The translations under genes and the position numbers were made by a program. From NCBI RefSeq assembly GCF_003367505.1, contig NZ_PXXX01000018.1, forward strand, positions 284,553 to 348,552: a stretch of 64,000 nucleotides of DNA, written 5' to 3'. Positions within the stretch are counted from its first letter, which is position 1; each line of letters begins with the position of its first letter. A model generated the notes under the pieces. It was given only the letters and a program-made list of their open reading frames with translations, was not told the origin of the DNA and made no database searches. Of the stretch, positions 29,748 to 38,835 are shown piece after piece. The DNA comes from Lysinibacillus capsici. GTDB taxonomy: Bacteria; Bacillota; Bacilli; Bacillales_A; Planococcaceae.

Positions 29748-30590
29748 ATGGATATTAAAGAAACATTACAGTCTTTTTCTACAATGACACTGTCTGAGCG
29801 TCAGACATTTATGTTCGAACATAGTGATTGGCTATTACAGGAGATGTTAGCCCATATTGGCTCAGTTGATGCCGAATTACGAGACCAGCTCATTTATCGC
29901 ACCTTTGTTGATTTACTAAGTGATAATTTATTGAGTTCTCAACAAATTCAATATTTGTTTGATACAGTTACAGGTGAGGATTTTTTATATTTACATATCG
30001 GAGATAAAACAGAGGATAGTGTCTTTACTCGATCGTTTTCTGCTTTACTAGTTGCAGGTCTTCTTGCAAAGGACGCTGAATTACTTGTTTTAAGAGATGA
30101 AGACCTACAAGTGTTCTTTAAAAAAATTGGCCGTTATTTGTTATTAGAACAGGATACGAGAGGATATGTTCAAGGAAAAGGATGGGCACACAGTATTGCA
30201 CATGGTGCAGATTTAGCTACAACAACAATAAAACATCCAAAATTCGATTTACAGTATGCACCATCCATTTTACATGCATTAAAACTTGTCACTTGGAAAG
30301 AAACAGTCTTTGTTAACGATGAAGAGGAACGTTTAATTAATATAGTGGATGCATTATTGCTTCAAAATTACTCAGAGGAAGCACTGATCGAATTTGTTGA
30401 GCAGGCTTTTGATAAATTTGAAATGCATTTAATGACACAAGGTTATAATGAGCTCTTCTTTAGTGGAAGAACTTGTACCTTAAACTTTATGAAAACACTG
30501 TATTTTTCTTTGAAAATGAATAATAAAGCTCCACAGCTTCAAAATACGATTTATGGACAAGTAGCCAAATGGCTGAAGCTTGGTGATTGA
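29748..30590 (+). CDS. DUF2785 family protein
   Basis: 280 residues, all-helical soluble protein. It carries the family-like segment GYVQGKGWAHSIAHGADLATT near 145-165, and its repeated helices fit an alpha-solenoid. The family has no established function; the His-rich WAHSIAHGAD segment could bind a metal, which is inference. The ATG at 29748 has a G-rich GGGGGC ribosome site. TATAAT at about 29713 could be its -10. It ends at the terminator at 30659. Confidence 0.8.
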   Translation: MDIKETLQSFSTMTLSERQTFMFEHSDWLLQEMLAHIGSVDAELRDQLIYRTFVDLLSDNLLSSQQIQYLFDTVTGEDFLYLHIGDKTEDSVFTRSFSALLVAGLLAKDAELLVLRDEDLQVFFKKIGRYLLLEQDTRGYVQGKGWAHSIAHGADLATTTIKHPKFDLQYAPSILHALKLVTWKETVFVNDEEERLINIVDALLLQNYSEEALIEFVEQAFDKFEMHLMTQGYNELFFSGRTCTLNFMKTLYFSLKMNNKAPQLQNTIYGQVAKWLKLGD

Positions 30591-30658
30591 CAGGTAATTT
30601 TAAAAATGCTGAATTACACCGCTTAATTCTTGATAACATAAATTTTTTCTAAAATACT

Positions 30659-30691
30659 AGCAAACTAAGAACTGGCTTAGTTTGCTTTTTA
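30659..30691 (+). terminator. Terminator of the DUF2785 gene
   Basis: Stem AGCAAACTAAG / CTTAGTTTGCT with loop AACTGG, followed by TTTTA. Confidence 0.88.
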
Positions 30692-30925
30692 CTTTTCAAA
30701 TAAAACAAATGAAGTAAAAATATGGATATTAAAGAAAACCTATTATTATATTAACATAATTAATATTTCACTCCATTTATTCCCTCCTCGCTCATTCCTT
30801 TCATTGAAAATTCAACCTATTGTTTCCATAAAACGTCATTGCATCTACTCCTTTTTTGGATAAAAGGCAAATAAAAAATCCCAATAGGTCTGGTATGACA
30901 ATGATTTTATTACAAAACAGCGTCT

Positions 30926-30953
30926 AAAATGTGAAATACCATTTTTCACATTT
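30926..30953. promoter_or_regulatory. Operator-like palindrome AAAATGTGAAA-N6-TTTTCACATTTT
   Basis: An 11-bp inverted repeat about 460 bases upstream of qoxA. It resembles TGTGA-type regulator sites (Rex, CRP/Fnr), but the spacing differs from each consensus I know. Confidence 0.4.
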
Positions 30954-31416
30954 TAAATTATTTACTTAGGTAAACATCAGGAATGCAGTATTTTCAACGT
31001 TTACACAGTGTTTAATAAATAAAACCTATAAATACCAATACTAAAATAACGATTTTTGTTCAAAAAATGTTCAAATTCAATACCGCTATACTATCATTTT
31101 CATAACAAAATTATGTTTTTTCTTAAAAACAGGGCGTATAATCCAATGTGCAAACAACGAGAGATTGTGACAATCGTAGTTAACCAAGTATGTATTTAAA
31201 CGATTGCGCAAATCATTGATTTTGCTAACGCTTGCATCAGATCAATCAACACTAGATTTTATGTTTCATATTGAACCATGCCATTGTAATTTCTTAAGTT
31301 GTTGATTGATACGCCAAGATAAAAGAGGTGACCTCAGTATCAACTATTTGTAAATGTGACACTGACAAAAAACACATGAATTTTATGAATAGCCGTTCTA
31401 TAGAAAGGAGTCAAAC

Positions 31417-32322
31417 ATGAAGAAAAAATTAAGTTTAATGTTAGTAGCATTGAGTGCGATTGCTCTTCTTGCTGGATGTGAACCATTAACAGTGTTCAAT
31501 CCAAAAGGACCTAATGCTGAAACATTATCAAACACAATTATCTTATCCATTATTACAATGGCCTTTATATTGCTAGTCGTGTATGTGCTTTTAGCCTTTA
31601 TGCTTACAAAATATCGTGCATCAAAAGCAGCTGCAGATTATGAGCCTCCTCATGAAGAAGGAAGTCATCTGCTTGAAATTACATGGACAGTAATTCCAAT
31701 TATTATCGTAGCATTTTTAGCTGTAGTGACAGTAAGAACAACATCTACAGTAGAAGCTCAACCAGCAGGTTATGACGATAAGGAGCCTTTAGTGATTTAT
31801 GCATCATCATCAAACTGGAAATGGCACTTTAGTTATCCAGAAGAAGGTGTTGAAACAGTTAACTATGTAAACATTCCGGTGGATCGTCCAATCGAATTTA
31901 AGCTTTACTCATTTGGTCCAATTACAAGTTTCTGGATTCCTCAATTAGCAGGTCAAAAATATGCTATGAGTGATATGTTAACAACAATTCACCTTGCAGC
32001 AGATGAAGTTGGTTCATTTATGGGACGTAACTCTAACTTTAATGGACGTGGCTTTGCAGAAATGGAATTTGAAGCACAATCTATGACACAAGAAGACTTC
32101 GATAAATGGGTTGCTGATGTTAAATCGAAAGAGGCACCATTAACAGAAGAAAAATTTGATGAGCTTTTAGAGGCAGAACATGTTGGGCGCCAAAGCTTCT
32201 CATCTACACACTTAGACTTTAGACCAGCTCCAATGGAACATGGTAAACACATGAATATGGATGAAATGGATCATGGGGACATGTCTGAAGAAGACATGAA
32301 TAATGAACATTCTGGTCATTAA
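31417..32322 (+). CDS. qoxA: Quinol oxidase aa3 subunit II, lipoprotein
   Basis: 301 residues. Lipobox LLAGC with the lipidated Cys at 21. Two membrane helices at about 35-60 (IILSIITMAFILLVVYVLLAFML) and 80-100, then a cupredoxin domain. The CuA cysteines of cytochrome c oxidases are absent (the region reads SFGPITSFWIP), so this is the menaquinol type. The C-terminus is unusual: a His/Met/Asp-rich tail (MEHGKHMNMDEMDHGDM). It is the first gene of qoxABCD. The ATG follows AGAAAGGAG. Confidence 0.93.
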   Translation: MKKKLSLMLVALSAIALLAGCEPLTVFNPKGPNAETLSNTIILSIITMAFILLVVYVLLAFMLTKYRASKAAADYEPPHEEGSHLLEITWTVIPIIIVAFLAVVTVRTTSTVEAQPAGYDDKEPLVIYASSSNWKWHFSYPEEGVETVNYVNIPVDRPIEFKLYSFGPITSFWIPQLAGQKYAMSDMLTTIHLAADEVGSFMGRNSNFNGRGFAEMEFEAQSMTQEDFDKWVADVKSKEAPLTEEKFDELLEAEHVGRQSFSSTHLDFRPAPMEHGKHMNMDEMDHGDMSEEDMNNEHSGH

Positions 32323-32383
32323 TTTGATTTTATCGTTGAACGAATCGAGACATTAATTTTTAATTCTGAAAGGAGCGCATCCA

Positions 32384-34327
32384 ATGAGTATGGAAGAATT
32401 ATTCCATCCAATGCAAGAACCGATGATTTTAGCGGCAGCTATTAGTATCGTAGTTGGTGCAGTGGTTATCGTAGCAGGCCTTACTTATTTCAAAAAATGG
32501 GGCTATTTCTACAAAAACTGGCTATCAACTGTTGACCATAAAAAAATCGGGATTATGTATATCGCAGTAGCTTTATTAATGCTATTCCGCGGTGGTATCG
32601 ATGCACTATTAATGCGTGCACAAACAGCCGTTCCAGATAACGGACTTCTTGATGCACAACACTATAATGAAATTTTCACAACACACGGTTTATTAATGAT
32701 TCTATTTATGGCGATGCCATTTGTTATCGGCTTAATGAACATTGTCATTCCACTTCAAATCGGTGCACGTGACGTTGCTTTCCCACGTCTAAACGCTGTC
32801 AGCTTCTGGCTATTTGCAGCAGGTGCTGGTTTATTAAACTTATCATTCATTATCGGTGGTTCACCAGACGCTGGTTGGACAGCCTACTTCCCTCTTGCAA
32901 GTACGGATTTTAGTCCGACTGTAGGGAATAACTATTATTCTTTAGCCCTTCAATTATCAGGTATTGGTACTTTAATGACAGGTGTTAACTTTATCACGAC
33001 GATCATTAAAATGCGTGCTCCTGGTATGACATTAATGAAAATGCCAATGTTTTCTTGGTCAATTTTAATTACAAACATTATTATCGTATTCGCGTTCCCA
33101 GTATTAACTGTAGCGCTTGCTCTTATGATGTTTGACCGTCAATTCGGCACAAAATTCTTTGCGATGCAAGACGGTGGTATGGATATGCTTTGGGCCAACC
33201 TTTTCTGGGTTTGGGGACATCCTGAGGTTTATATCGTTATCCTACCTGCTTTCGGTATTTTCTCAGAAATCATTGCAACATTCGCACGTAAAAACTTATA
33301 CGGTTACAAATCAATGGTGATGAGTATGGTGGTCATTTCCCTACTATCATTCGTAGTTTGGGCCCACCACTTCTATACAATGGGTCATGGTGTAATGGTA
33401 AACAGTGTTTTCTCTATTACAACAATGGCAATCGCCGTTCCTACTGGGGTTAAAATATTCAACTGGCTACTCACAATGAGGCACGGGAAAATTCAATTTA
33501 CAACACCGATGCTTTATGCACTTGGCTTTATTCCTATCTTCACAATTGGTGGGGTTACAGGGGTAATGCTAGCGATGGCAAGTGCTGACTACCAATATCA
33601 TAATACGATGTTCTTAGTTGCCCACTTCCACTATGTATTAATTCCAGGTACAGTATTTGGTGTCCTTGCAGGTTACCACTACTGGTGGCCAAAAATGTTC
33701 GGTTTCCGTCTAAATGAAAAATTAGGGAAAGCTGGTTTCTGGTTCATTGCCATCAGCTTCAACGTAACGTTCTTCCCACTATTCATTTTAGGTTTAGATG
33801 GATATGCTCGTCGTATGTACACTTATTCTGAGTCTACTGGTTATGGTCCATTGAACATGTTATCGTTCGTTGGTGCTCTAGGACTTGCAGTCGGCTTTGC
33901 ATTAATCGTCTACAATATTTACTATAGCTGGAAGCATATGCCTCGTAATGAAAAGGCAGATGTTTGGGATGGTCGTACACTTGAGTGGGCTACTCATTCT
34001 CCAGTACCAGAATATAACTTTGCCGTAGTGCCTACCGTTACTCGCTTAGATGAGTTCTGGTTCGCGAAAAAAGAAGGTCGCGATATTACGGCAGGTACAA
34101 TCGAAAAAATTCACATGCCAAATAACACAGGCACACCATTCTGGATGAGTGGATTCTTCTTCCTTGCAGCATTCTTCGCTGTATTTAATCTATGGATTCC
34201 AGCCATCATCAGTATGCTTGGTGTATTTGGCTTCATGATCCATCGTTCATTTGAAAAAGATCATGGTCGTTACATTTCAGTTGAGGAAGTAATGGCAACT
34301 GAGAAAAGCTTGAGAGGTGATAAATAA
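32384..34327 (+). CDS. qoxB: Quinol oxidase aa3 subunit I
   Basis: The haem-copper catalytic subunit. 647 residues, 14-15 hydrophobic segments. The low-spin haem ligand region is [15 protein letters not shown]. The CuB/Tyr cross-link site is [14 protein letters not shown], the CuB histidines are in [11 protein letters not shown], and the high/low-spin haem ligands are in [14 protein letters not shown]. It reduces O2 to water and pumps protons using menaquinol electrons. The ATG at 32384 has AAAGGAG upstream. It ends one base before qoxC. Confidence 0.97.
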   Translation: MSMEELFHPMQEPMILAAAISIVVGAVVIVAGLTYFKKWGYFYKNWLSTVDHKKIGIMYIAVALLMLFRGGIDALLMRAQTAVPDNGLLDAQHYNEIFTTHGLLMILFMAMPFVIGLMNIVIPLQIGARDVAFPRLNAVSFWLFAAGAGLLNLSFIIGGSPDAGWTAYFPLASTDFSPTVGNNYYSLALQLSGIGTLMTGVNFITTIIKMRAPGMTLMKMPMFSWSILITNIIIVFAFPVLTVALALMMFDRQFGTKFFAMQDGGMDMLWANLFWVWGHPEVYIVILPAFGIFSEIIATFARKNLYGYKSMVMSMVVISLLSFVVWAHHFYTMGHGVMVNSVFSITTMAIAVPTGVKIFNWLLTMRHGKIQFTTPMLYALGFIPIFTIGGVTGVMLAMASADYQYHNTMFLVAHFHYVLIPGTVFGVLAGYHYWWPKMFGFRLNEKLGKAGFWFIAISFNVTFFPLFILGLDGYARRMYTYSESTGYGPLNMLSFVGALGLAVGFALIVYNIYYSWKHMPRNEKADVWDGRTLEWATHSPVPEYNFAVVPTVTRLDEFWFAKKEGRDITAGTIEKIHMPNNTGTPFWMSGFFFLAAFFAVFNLWIPAIISMLGVFGFMIHRSFEKDHGRYISVEEVMATEKSLRGDK

Positions 34328-34328
34328 T

Positions 34329-34928
34329 ATGAAAATCGATTCTTCACTTCCATTAGAATATAGTACAGAGGAAAACCGTCTAAAAATCTTTGGTTTTTGG
34401 ATTTTCCTTGGCGCCGAAATCGTGTTATTTGCCACTTTATTTACTGTGTATTTCACACTTCATACACGTACAGGTAGTGGACCAGATGGTGCCGAGATTT
34501 TCGAATTAACGCCCGTTCTATGGGAAACATTCTTATTATTAACAAGTAGTTTCACAATTGGTCTTGGTGTTCATGCAATGCGTATTGGTCGTAAAAAAGC
34601 GATGATGACATTCTTTATCATCACTCTATTACTAGGCCTTGGCTTCTTAGCTATTGAGATTGATGAATTTGTCACATATGTACACGAAGGTGCGACGATT
34701 CAAACAAGCGCATTCTTATCGTCATTAATGACTTTACTTGGAACGCACGGTGCCCACGTAACATTTGGTTTCTTCTGGGGCGTAGCTATTTTAATCCAAG
34801 TAGCGAAACGTGGCTTAAACCCACAAACGGCTAATAAAGCGTTTATCTTCTCACTGTACTGGCATTTCCTAGACGTTGTTTGGATTTTCATCTTCAGCTT
34901 CGTCTACTTGAAAGGACTGATTAGCTGA
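34329..34928 (+). CDS. qoxC: Quinol oxidase aa3 subunit III
   Basis: 200 residues, about five membrane helices (FGFWIFLGAEIVLFATLFTVYF, then ETFLLLTSSFTIGLGVHAM, FFIITLLLGLGFLAIEI, HVTFGFFWGVAIL, WHFLDVVWIFIFSFVYL). The WHFLDVVW motif is typical of subunit III. The ATG at 34329 has GAGAGGTGA before it; the GTG at 34317 overlaps qoxB. It overlaps qoxD by one base (TGATG). Confidence 0.95.
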   Translation: MKIDSSLPLEYSTEENRLKIFGFWIFLGAEIVLFATLFTVYFTLHTRTGSGPDGAEIFELTPVLWETFLLLTSSFTIGLGVHAMRIGRKKAMMTFFIITLLLGLGFLAIEIDEFVTYVHEGATIQTSAFLSSLMTLLGTHGAHVTFGFFWGVAILIQVAKRGLNPQTANKAFIFSLYWHFLDVVWIFIFSFVYLKGLIS

Positions 34929-35212
34929 TGAAGGAATTATTCCCAAAACAACATGTGATGGGCTTCGGCTTCTCACTATTACTAACAATCGTAGCTTTAG
35001 CAGTTGTAAAATTTGATATGTCTCTTAATATGGCATTTGGAATTTTACTAGTAACTGCTCTTGCACAGGCAACTGTACAATTAGTATTATTCATGCACAT
35101 CGGTGAATCTGAAGATAAAAAAACGTTATATACAACAATTTTATACTCAGTATTCGTAGGTGTTGTGACAATCATTGGTACATTATTTGCTATGATCTGG
35201 GGTTATAATTGA
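34928..35212 (+). CDS. qoxD: Quinol oxidase aa3 subunit IV
   Basis: 94 residues with three membrane helices (HVMGFGFSLLLTIVALAVV, MAFGILLVTALAQATVQLVLFMHI, VFVGVVTIIGTLFAMIWG). The QLVLFMHIGESEDKK motif is characteristic of subunit IV. It starts one base inside the qoxC stop and ends the operon. It is shorter than B. subtilis QoxD. Confidence 0.93.
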   Translation: MKELFPKQHVMGFGFSLLLTIVALAVVKFDMSLNMAFGILLVTALAQATVQLVLFMHIGESEDKKTLYTTILYSVFVGVVTIIGTLFAMIWGYN

Positions 35213-35239
35213 TCCATTACACTATGGTGTAAGCAAAAG

Positions 35240-35288
35240 GCTGTCTGAACTTATCGTCCTTGTACGATAAGTTCATGACAGCTTTTTT
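35240..35288 (+). terminator. Terminator of the qox operon
   Basis: A long stem (GCTGTC, GAACTTATCGT / ACGATAAGTTC, GACAGC) is followed by TTTTTTG. Confidence 0.93.
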
Positions 35289-35459
35289 GTTTTATCCCTA
35301 TTCATTTGGTAATTATCGCGTTTAAAGATTACAAAAGTAGGAGTAATGTTATTTTTTTAATAAAAAAGTAGTTCTTTTCTAACAATTTATGAAACTTTTC
35401 CTTTTTTAGTGCGTATAGTAGTAGATAGTGTTTTTTACCAAGAATAGGAGATGAAAGTA

Positions 35460-36317
35460 ATGAAGAAAATTTTTAAAGTATTAGCAGTCGGAACACTAGC
35501 GTTGACACTTGCAGCTTGTAATTCAAGCGCTACGCCTACGAAAGACACAACTAATAAAAGCAAACTCACTTTAGAACAAGTGTATGACAAAGCAGTAGAT
35601 CGCCAGGCTGATATTCAAAGTGCAAGTGCTAAAATGGATATGACACAGGTGACAAAGGTTGGGTCTGGTGAAGAAGCAATGGAGTTTTCAATCGACTCCA
35701 AAATGGAGATGGATATCATCGTTGATCCACTTGCAATGCATTTATCAGGATCTATGACAATGCCTGATATGATGAATGAAGGTAAAGAAACAATGGACAT
35801 GCCAATTGAAATGTATATGAAAAAAGATGCAGGCTTATTTATGAAGGATTCGACAACAGATAGCTGGTTAAAGCTCCCTGATGAGAACTTTGATGCTATA
35901 TTAGATCAAACGGCGGCTTCTGCTGATGCGAAGGAACAGCTAGAACAATTGAAAAAATTCATTAAGGACTTTACATTTGAACAAACGGATGATGAATACG
36001 TCCTTACATTAGATGCAAAAGGCGATAAATTCAAAGAACTAATCGATTCTGAGATTAATAAGTCTATGCAAGAAATGGGTCTAGAAGAAAATCCAATGGA
36101 TCAACTATCAATTGAAAAAATTAACTACGTACTACACATCGATAAAGAGACTTTCGATACGAACAAAATGGATATGAATTTTGACTTAAAAATGGCCGTA
36201 GAAGGTGACGAATTGTTAATGAATACAAAATCAGTCGTTACGTATACTGAATTTAATCATCTAAAAACAATCGATATACCTCAAAGCATTATTGATAACG
36301 CTCAAACATTCCAATAA
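35460..36317 (+). CDS. DUF6612-type secreted lipoprotein
   Basis: 285 residues from the ATG at 35460 (TAGGAG nine bases before; an ATG at 35451 abuts the site). Lipobox TLAACNS, lipidated Cys near 20. The body is beta-rich with amphipathic strands (SIDSKMEMDIIVDPLAMHLSGSMTM), a LolA/LppX-like pattern seen in Gram-positive DUF6612 lipoproteins. It may handle lipids or sense envelope state; that is inference. Acidic, Met-rich. Single-gene unit with a bidirectional terminator shared with the convergent usp gene. Confidence 0.75.
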   Translation: MKKIFKVLAVGTLALTLAACNSSATPTKDTTNKSKLTLEQVYDKAVDRQADIQSASAKMDMTQVTKVGSGEEAMEFSIDSKMEMDIIVDPLAMHLSGSMTMPDMMNEGKETMDMPIEMYMKKDAGLFMKDSTTDSWLKLPDENFDAILDQTAASADAKEQLEQLKKFIKDFTFEQTDDEYVLTLDAKGDKFKELIDSEINKSMQEMGLEENPMDQLSIEKINYVLHIDKETFDTNKMDMNFDLKMAVEGDELLMNTKSVVTYTEFNHLKTIDIPQSIIDNAQTFQ

Positions 36318-36321
36318 AAAA

Positions 36322-36357
36322 AGAGCCTGCTTGTCTACTAGCACAAGCAGGTTCTTT
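36322..36357. terminator. Bidirectional terminator between lipoprotein and UspA genes
   Basis: Stem CCTGCTTGT / ACAAGCAGG with an 8-base loop and T runs on both sides; the two genes converge here. Confidence 0.88.
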
Positions 36358-36378
36358 TACTCTAAACTATTTTAACAA

Positions 36379-36798
36379 CTAACGAACAATCAACACATCA
36401 CAAAGCGCATGACGTACGACTTTCTCTGCCACAGAGCCTAACATCATTTTCTCCATACGATTTAATCCAGTTGCACCGCAAACAATTAAATCAACCTGAG
36501 GTAACTGTGTTAAAATGCCTTTTGGTGAACCTGTTTCTACAATGGATTCGACCTCTTTGACTCCTGTCTGTAATGCCTCTTTTTCTAGCTTTTTCATTTT
36601 AAGAATGTTTTCCTTCTTCAATTCCTCGGCATATTTTAAGTCATATGCTGAAACTGCTCCAAACGATTTTGTATCAATGACATTCACCAATTGCAAAATA
36701 GCATTGTGTTCCTTTGCTAATTGACTAGCTCGATCCAATGCTTTTAATGATTGTTCTGAGAAATCAATTGCTACTGCGATCTTAAGATAGTTTGCCAT
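36379..36798 (-). CDS. Universal stress protein, UspA family
   Basis: 139 residues from the ATG at 36798 (GGGAGG six bases upstream). The fold is Rossmann-like: IAVAIDFSEQSLKALDRASQLA at the N-terminus. The ATP-binding motif G-2x-G-9x-G-S is present near the end (GATG...LGSVAEKVV), so it is the nucleotide-binding type. Role in stress survival is known only for the family. Not in an operon; converges on the upstream lipoprotein gene. Confidence 0.92.
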   Translation of the reverse strand: MANYLKIAVAIDFSEQSLKALDRASQLAKEHNAILQLVNVIDTKSFGAVSAYDLKYAEELKKENILKMKKLEKEALQTGVKEVESIVETGSPKGILTQLPQVDLIVCGATGLNRMEKMMLGSVAEKVVRHALCDVLIVR

Positions 36799-36848
36799 GT
36801 TTGTCCTCCCCATTCATCCTAGCATTCCATGTTTTCTCAAATATTATA

Positions 36849-37925
36849 TCACAATGGCGTTCGATATAGTTTATCATCCTGAGGTTGCGGATTTCCACGA
36901 CCATCTGTATTATTGCTAATAAAATAAAGAAATTTTTCATCCACAAAGACATCACGAATTCTACCAAATTCTGATAGTAATTCATTGTGTTTGTTCTTAT
37001 TTATATCAAAAGCTAGGACTGCTTTGCCTCTTAGGGCAGCGACATATAATTGATCATTTACAATAGCAATGCCTGATGGTGCCCATGTGATAGAAGAACC
37101 GGATGTAAAAAGAGGTGTTATCATCCCCTGCTCTTTCTCCATTCCTTCAATAAGAGGCCAGCCATAATTCTTTCCCTTCTCAATGATATTAATTTCATCA
37201 TTTCCTGCATTGCCATGCTCACTGGCATACATCGTACCATCATTAGACCATGTTAAGCCTTGTGGATTTCGATGTCCATAGCTATATATATAGGATTGAG
37301 GAAAAGGATTATCATTCGGTATGGTGCCATCCAAATTGATGCGCAAAATTTTCCCTTCTAAAGCTTCCACATCCTGTGCTAAAGAAGGTTGTGTTGCATC
37401 TCCTACCGTTGCATACAGCTTGCCGTCAGGACCTATTTTCAAACGTCCCCCATGATGGTATGTACCACTCTTTATTCGATCCATAATAAGATTCTGTTCG
37501 AGCCATTTATTATCGCTAAACGTTAACGTAACAATTCGATTAAATTGTTCCTCTTCCTCGACATACGTATAATACGCATAGGCAACTTGACTAGTAGGAA
37601 AATTAGGTGCTAACACAAATCCCAACATACCAGCTTCTGGAGCAGTTGATAGCTCCTTTTTCAGGATAACCTGCTGCCTATCAACGCCCCCTTCCGCAAT
37701 CTTGACAATACTTCCTGGCCTTTCTGCTATATAAAAGACATCTCCACTTTTTTGAATCGACCAAGGTGTCTGCAATTGATCTGCTATTATTTCAATAGAG
37801 GAATTCATGGCATCTTTAGCGTGATTTTCCTCACTTTCTAACCTATTATCGTTATTATCCTTCGTTGACGTACAAGCAACACATAGAATCATCGTTAGCA
37901 GTATTAAAGGTATGTAACGTCCCAT
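36849..37925 (-). CDS. PQQ-dependent sugar (glucose/sorbosone) dehydrogenase-family lipoprotein
   Basis: 358 residues. Lipobox CVAC with lipidated Cys 18, so it is membrane-anchored outside. The beta-propeller matches GSDH proteins: QTPWSIQKSGDVFYIAERPG, HHGGRLKIGPDGKLYATVGD, YGHRNPQGLTWSNDGTMYASEHG, GPDGKLY. The catalytic His sits in the HHGGRL segment. True sugar oxidation needs PQQ, and no PQQ biosynthesis genes are here, so substrate and activity are uncertain. ATG at 37925 with GAGAGGATG upstream. Confidence 0.85.
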   Translation of the reverse strand: MGRYIPLILLTMILCVACTSTKDNNDNRLESEENHAKDAMNSSIEIIADQLQTPWSIQKSGDVFYIAERPGSIVKIAEGGVDRQQVILKKELSTAPEAGMLGFVLAPNFPTSQVAYAYYTYVEEEEQFNRIVTLTFSDNKWLEQNLIMDRIKSGTYHHGGRLKIGPDGKLYATVGDATQPSLAQDVEALEGKILRINLDGTIPNDNPFPQSYIYSYGHRNPQGLTWSNDGTMYASEHGNAGNDEINIIEKGKNYGWPLIEGMEKEQGMITPLFTSGSSITWAPSGIAIVNDQLYVAALRGKAVLAFDINKNKHNELLSEFGRIRDVFVDEKFLYFISNNTDGRGNPQPQDDKLYRTPL

Positions 37926-37969
37926 GATTAATCATCCTCTCATTTATGAAAAATAGAAAGAGACGCCAC

Positions 37970-38131
37970 CTAGACGCCTCTCTTACTTTTTATACTTTCA
38001 AACAGGATTATTTCACCAAATGTTCTTGTTTTCTCTAACACCTCTAGAAAGGCTTCTTTACGATGGATGAGTCGTTCTTGGTGCAATTTCTGATAGGAAT
38101 GCTGAAAATCATCTATAGCTATTTTATCCAT
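37970..38131 (-). CDS. Small hypothetical protein (53 aa)
   Basis: Read directly from the minus strand: a 53-residue hydrophilic helical peptide (MDKIAIDDFQHSYQKLHQER ... ILFESIKSKRGV). The ATG at 38131 is preceded by TGAGGTGAG at ideal spacing. It lies between the sugar dehydrogenase and the YugN-like gene. No family is recognised. It may be a small regulatory or coat protein, but nothing indicates this. Confidence 0.6.
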   Translation of the reverse strand: MDKIAIDDFQHSYQKLHQERLIHRKEAFLEVLEKTRTFGEIILFESIKSKRGV

Positions 38132-38282
38132 AAACTCACCTCATATAGTAGTATGTGCTAATATCATTATAATGTTGGAAAATTCTTACGACAATTCTAT
38201 TTATATTTTTGATTATATGTTCCCAAAATAATAAGGATAAAAGACATATAATTTTTTGCAGCAGCTATTTAAATTTATCTAA

Positions 38283-38699
38283 CTAATGAATGAAAAATGG
38301 TAGTACTTTTTCTTCCACAGCTTGTTCACCTGCTTGAATCCATCTACTTTTATCATGAATGTATCCATCTTTATCAAGCGGAGTTTGAAATTGACTAGCA
38401 CCAGTTGCATCTAGTAAGGAGCCCTCATCATAATCTAGACCAATATTCTCAACATGCTTAATGACAAATGGCTTTTGAAAACGAATTTGAGCATCTTCAT
38501 TATCAAGCTCCCCTGATGTGACGATAAAAGGGACACGTAAATAAATAGTTTCTCCTGCCTCTTTCCATAATACCGAGTCAAAGCTACCTTTATAGTACTC
38601 CCAATTCCCGCCGATCGTGAAACCCCGATCGGCAATTTTATCTCGTAAATAGCCAAATCCTATCTCTTTTCCAACAATTTTTGAATCAAATTGTAACAA
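38283..38699 (-). CDS. yugN: YugN-like family protein
   Basis: 138 residues from a TTG at 38699 (AAAGGAGGAG eight bases upstream; a GTG at 38720 lies on the ribosome site). It matches the YugN-like family: GFGYLRDKIADRGFTIGGNWEYYKGSFD near the N-terminus, then LYLRVPF and a C-terminal HDKSRWIQAGEQAVEEKVLPF. Structure known in the family is mixed alpha/beta; role unknown. Single transcription unit. Confidence 0.8.
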   Translation of the reverse strand: MLQFDSKIVGKEIGFGYLRDKIADRGFTIGGNWEYYKGSFDSVLWKEAGETIYLRVPFIVTSGELDNEDAQIRFQKPFVIKHVENIGLDYDEGSLLDATGASQFQTPLDKDGYIHDKSRWIQAGEQAVEEKVLPFFIH

Positions 38700-38787
38700 T
38701 TTATCTTCTCCTCCTTTCACTCGATAAAAGTTTAACCTAAAAGACGATATTACAAACTAGCTAAAAGATCATTTTGCTGAACAAAAA

Positions 38788-38824
38788 AATCCCGAAACCT
38801 GAGTAGATTATGGTTTCGGGATTT
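38788..38824 (-). terminator. Terminator of the BVMO operon (after the esterase)
   Basis: Stem AATCCCGAAACC / GGTTTCGGGATT is followed on the minus strand by TTTTTGT. It follows the esterase stop by about 10 bases. Confidence 0.88.
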
Positions 38825-38835
38825 TCGTAAATTTT

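Larger units (their letters stand above)
30591..31416 (+). other. 826-bp non-coding region upstream of qoxA
   Basis: After the DUF2785 terminator this AT-rich stretch has no gene. It holds a palindrome (30926-30953), a TATAAT (31137-31142) and an inverted repeat ATCAATCAAC / GTTGATTGAT (31241-31250, 31301-31310). A long untranslated leader before qoxA is likely. Confidence 0.5.

Noticed and set aside
30926..30953. Rex or CRP/Fnr site
   Set aside because: The TGTGAAA half-sites match in part, but spacing between them is wrong for Rex and for CRP/Fnr, so only an unnamed palindrome is reported.
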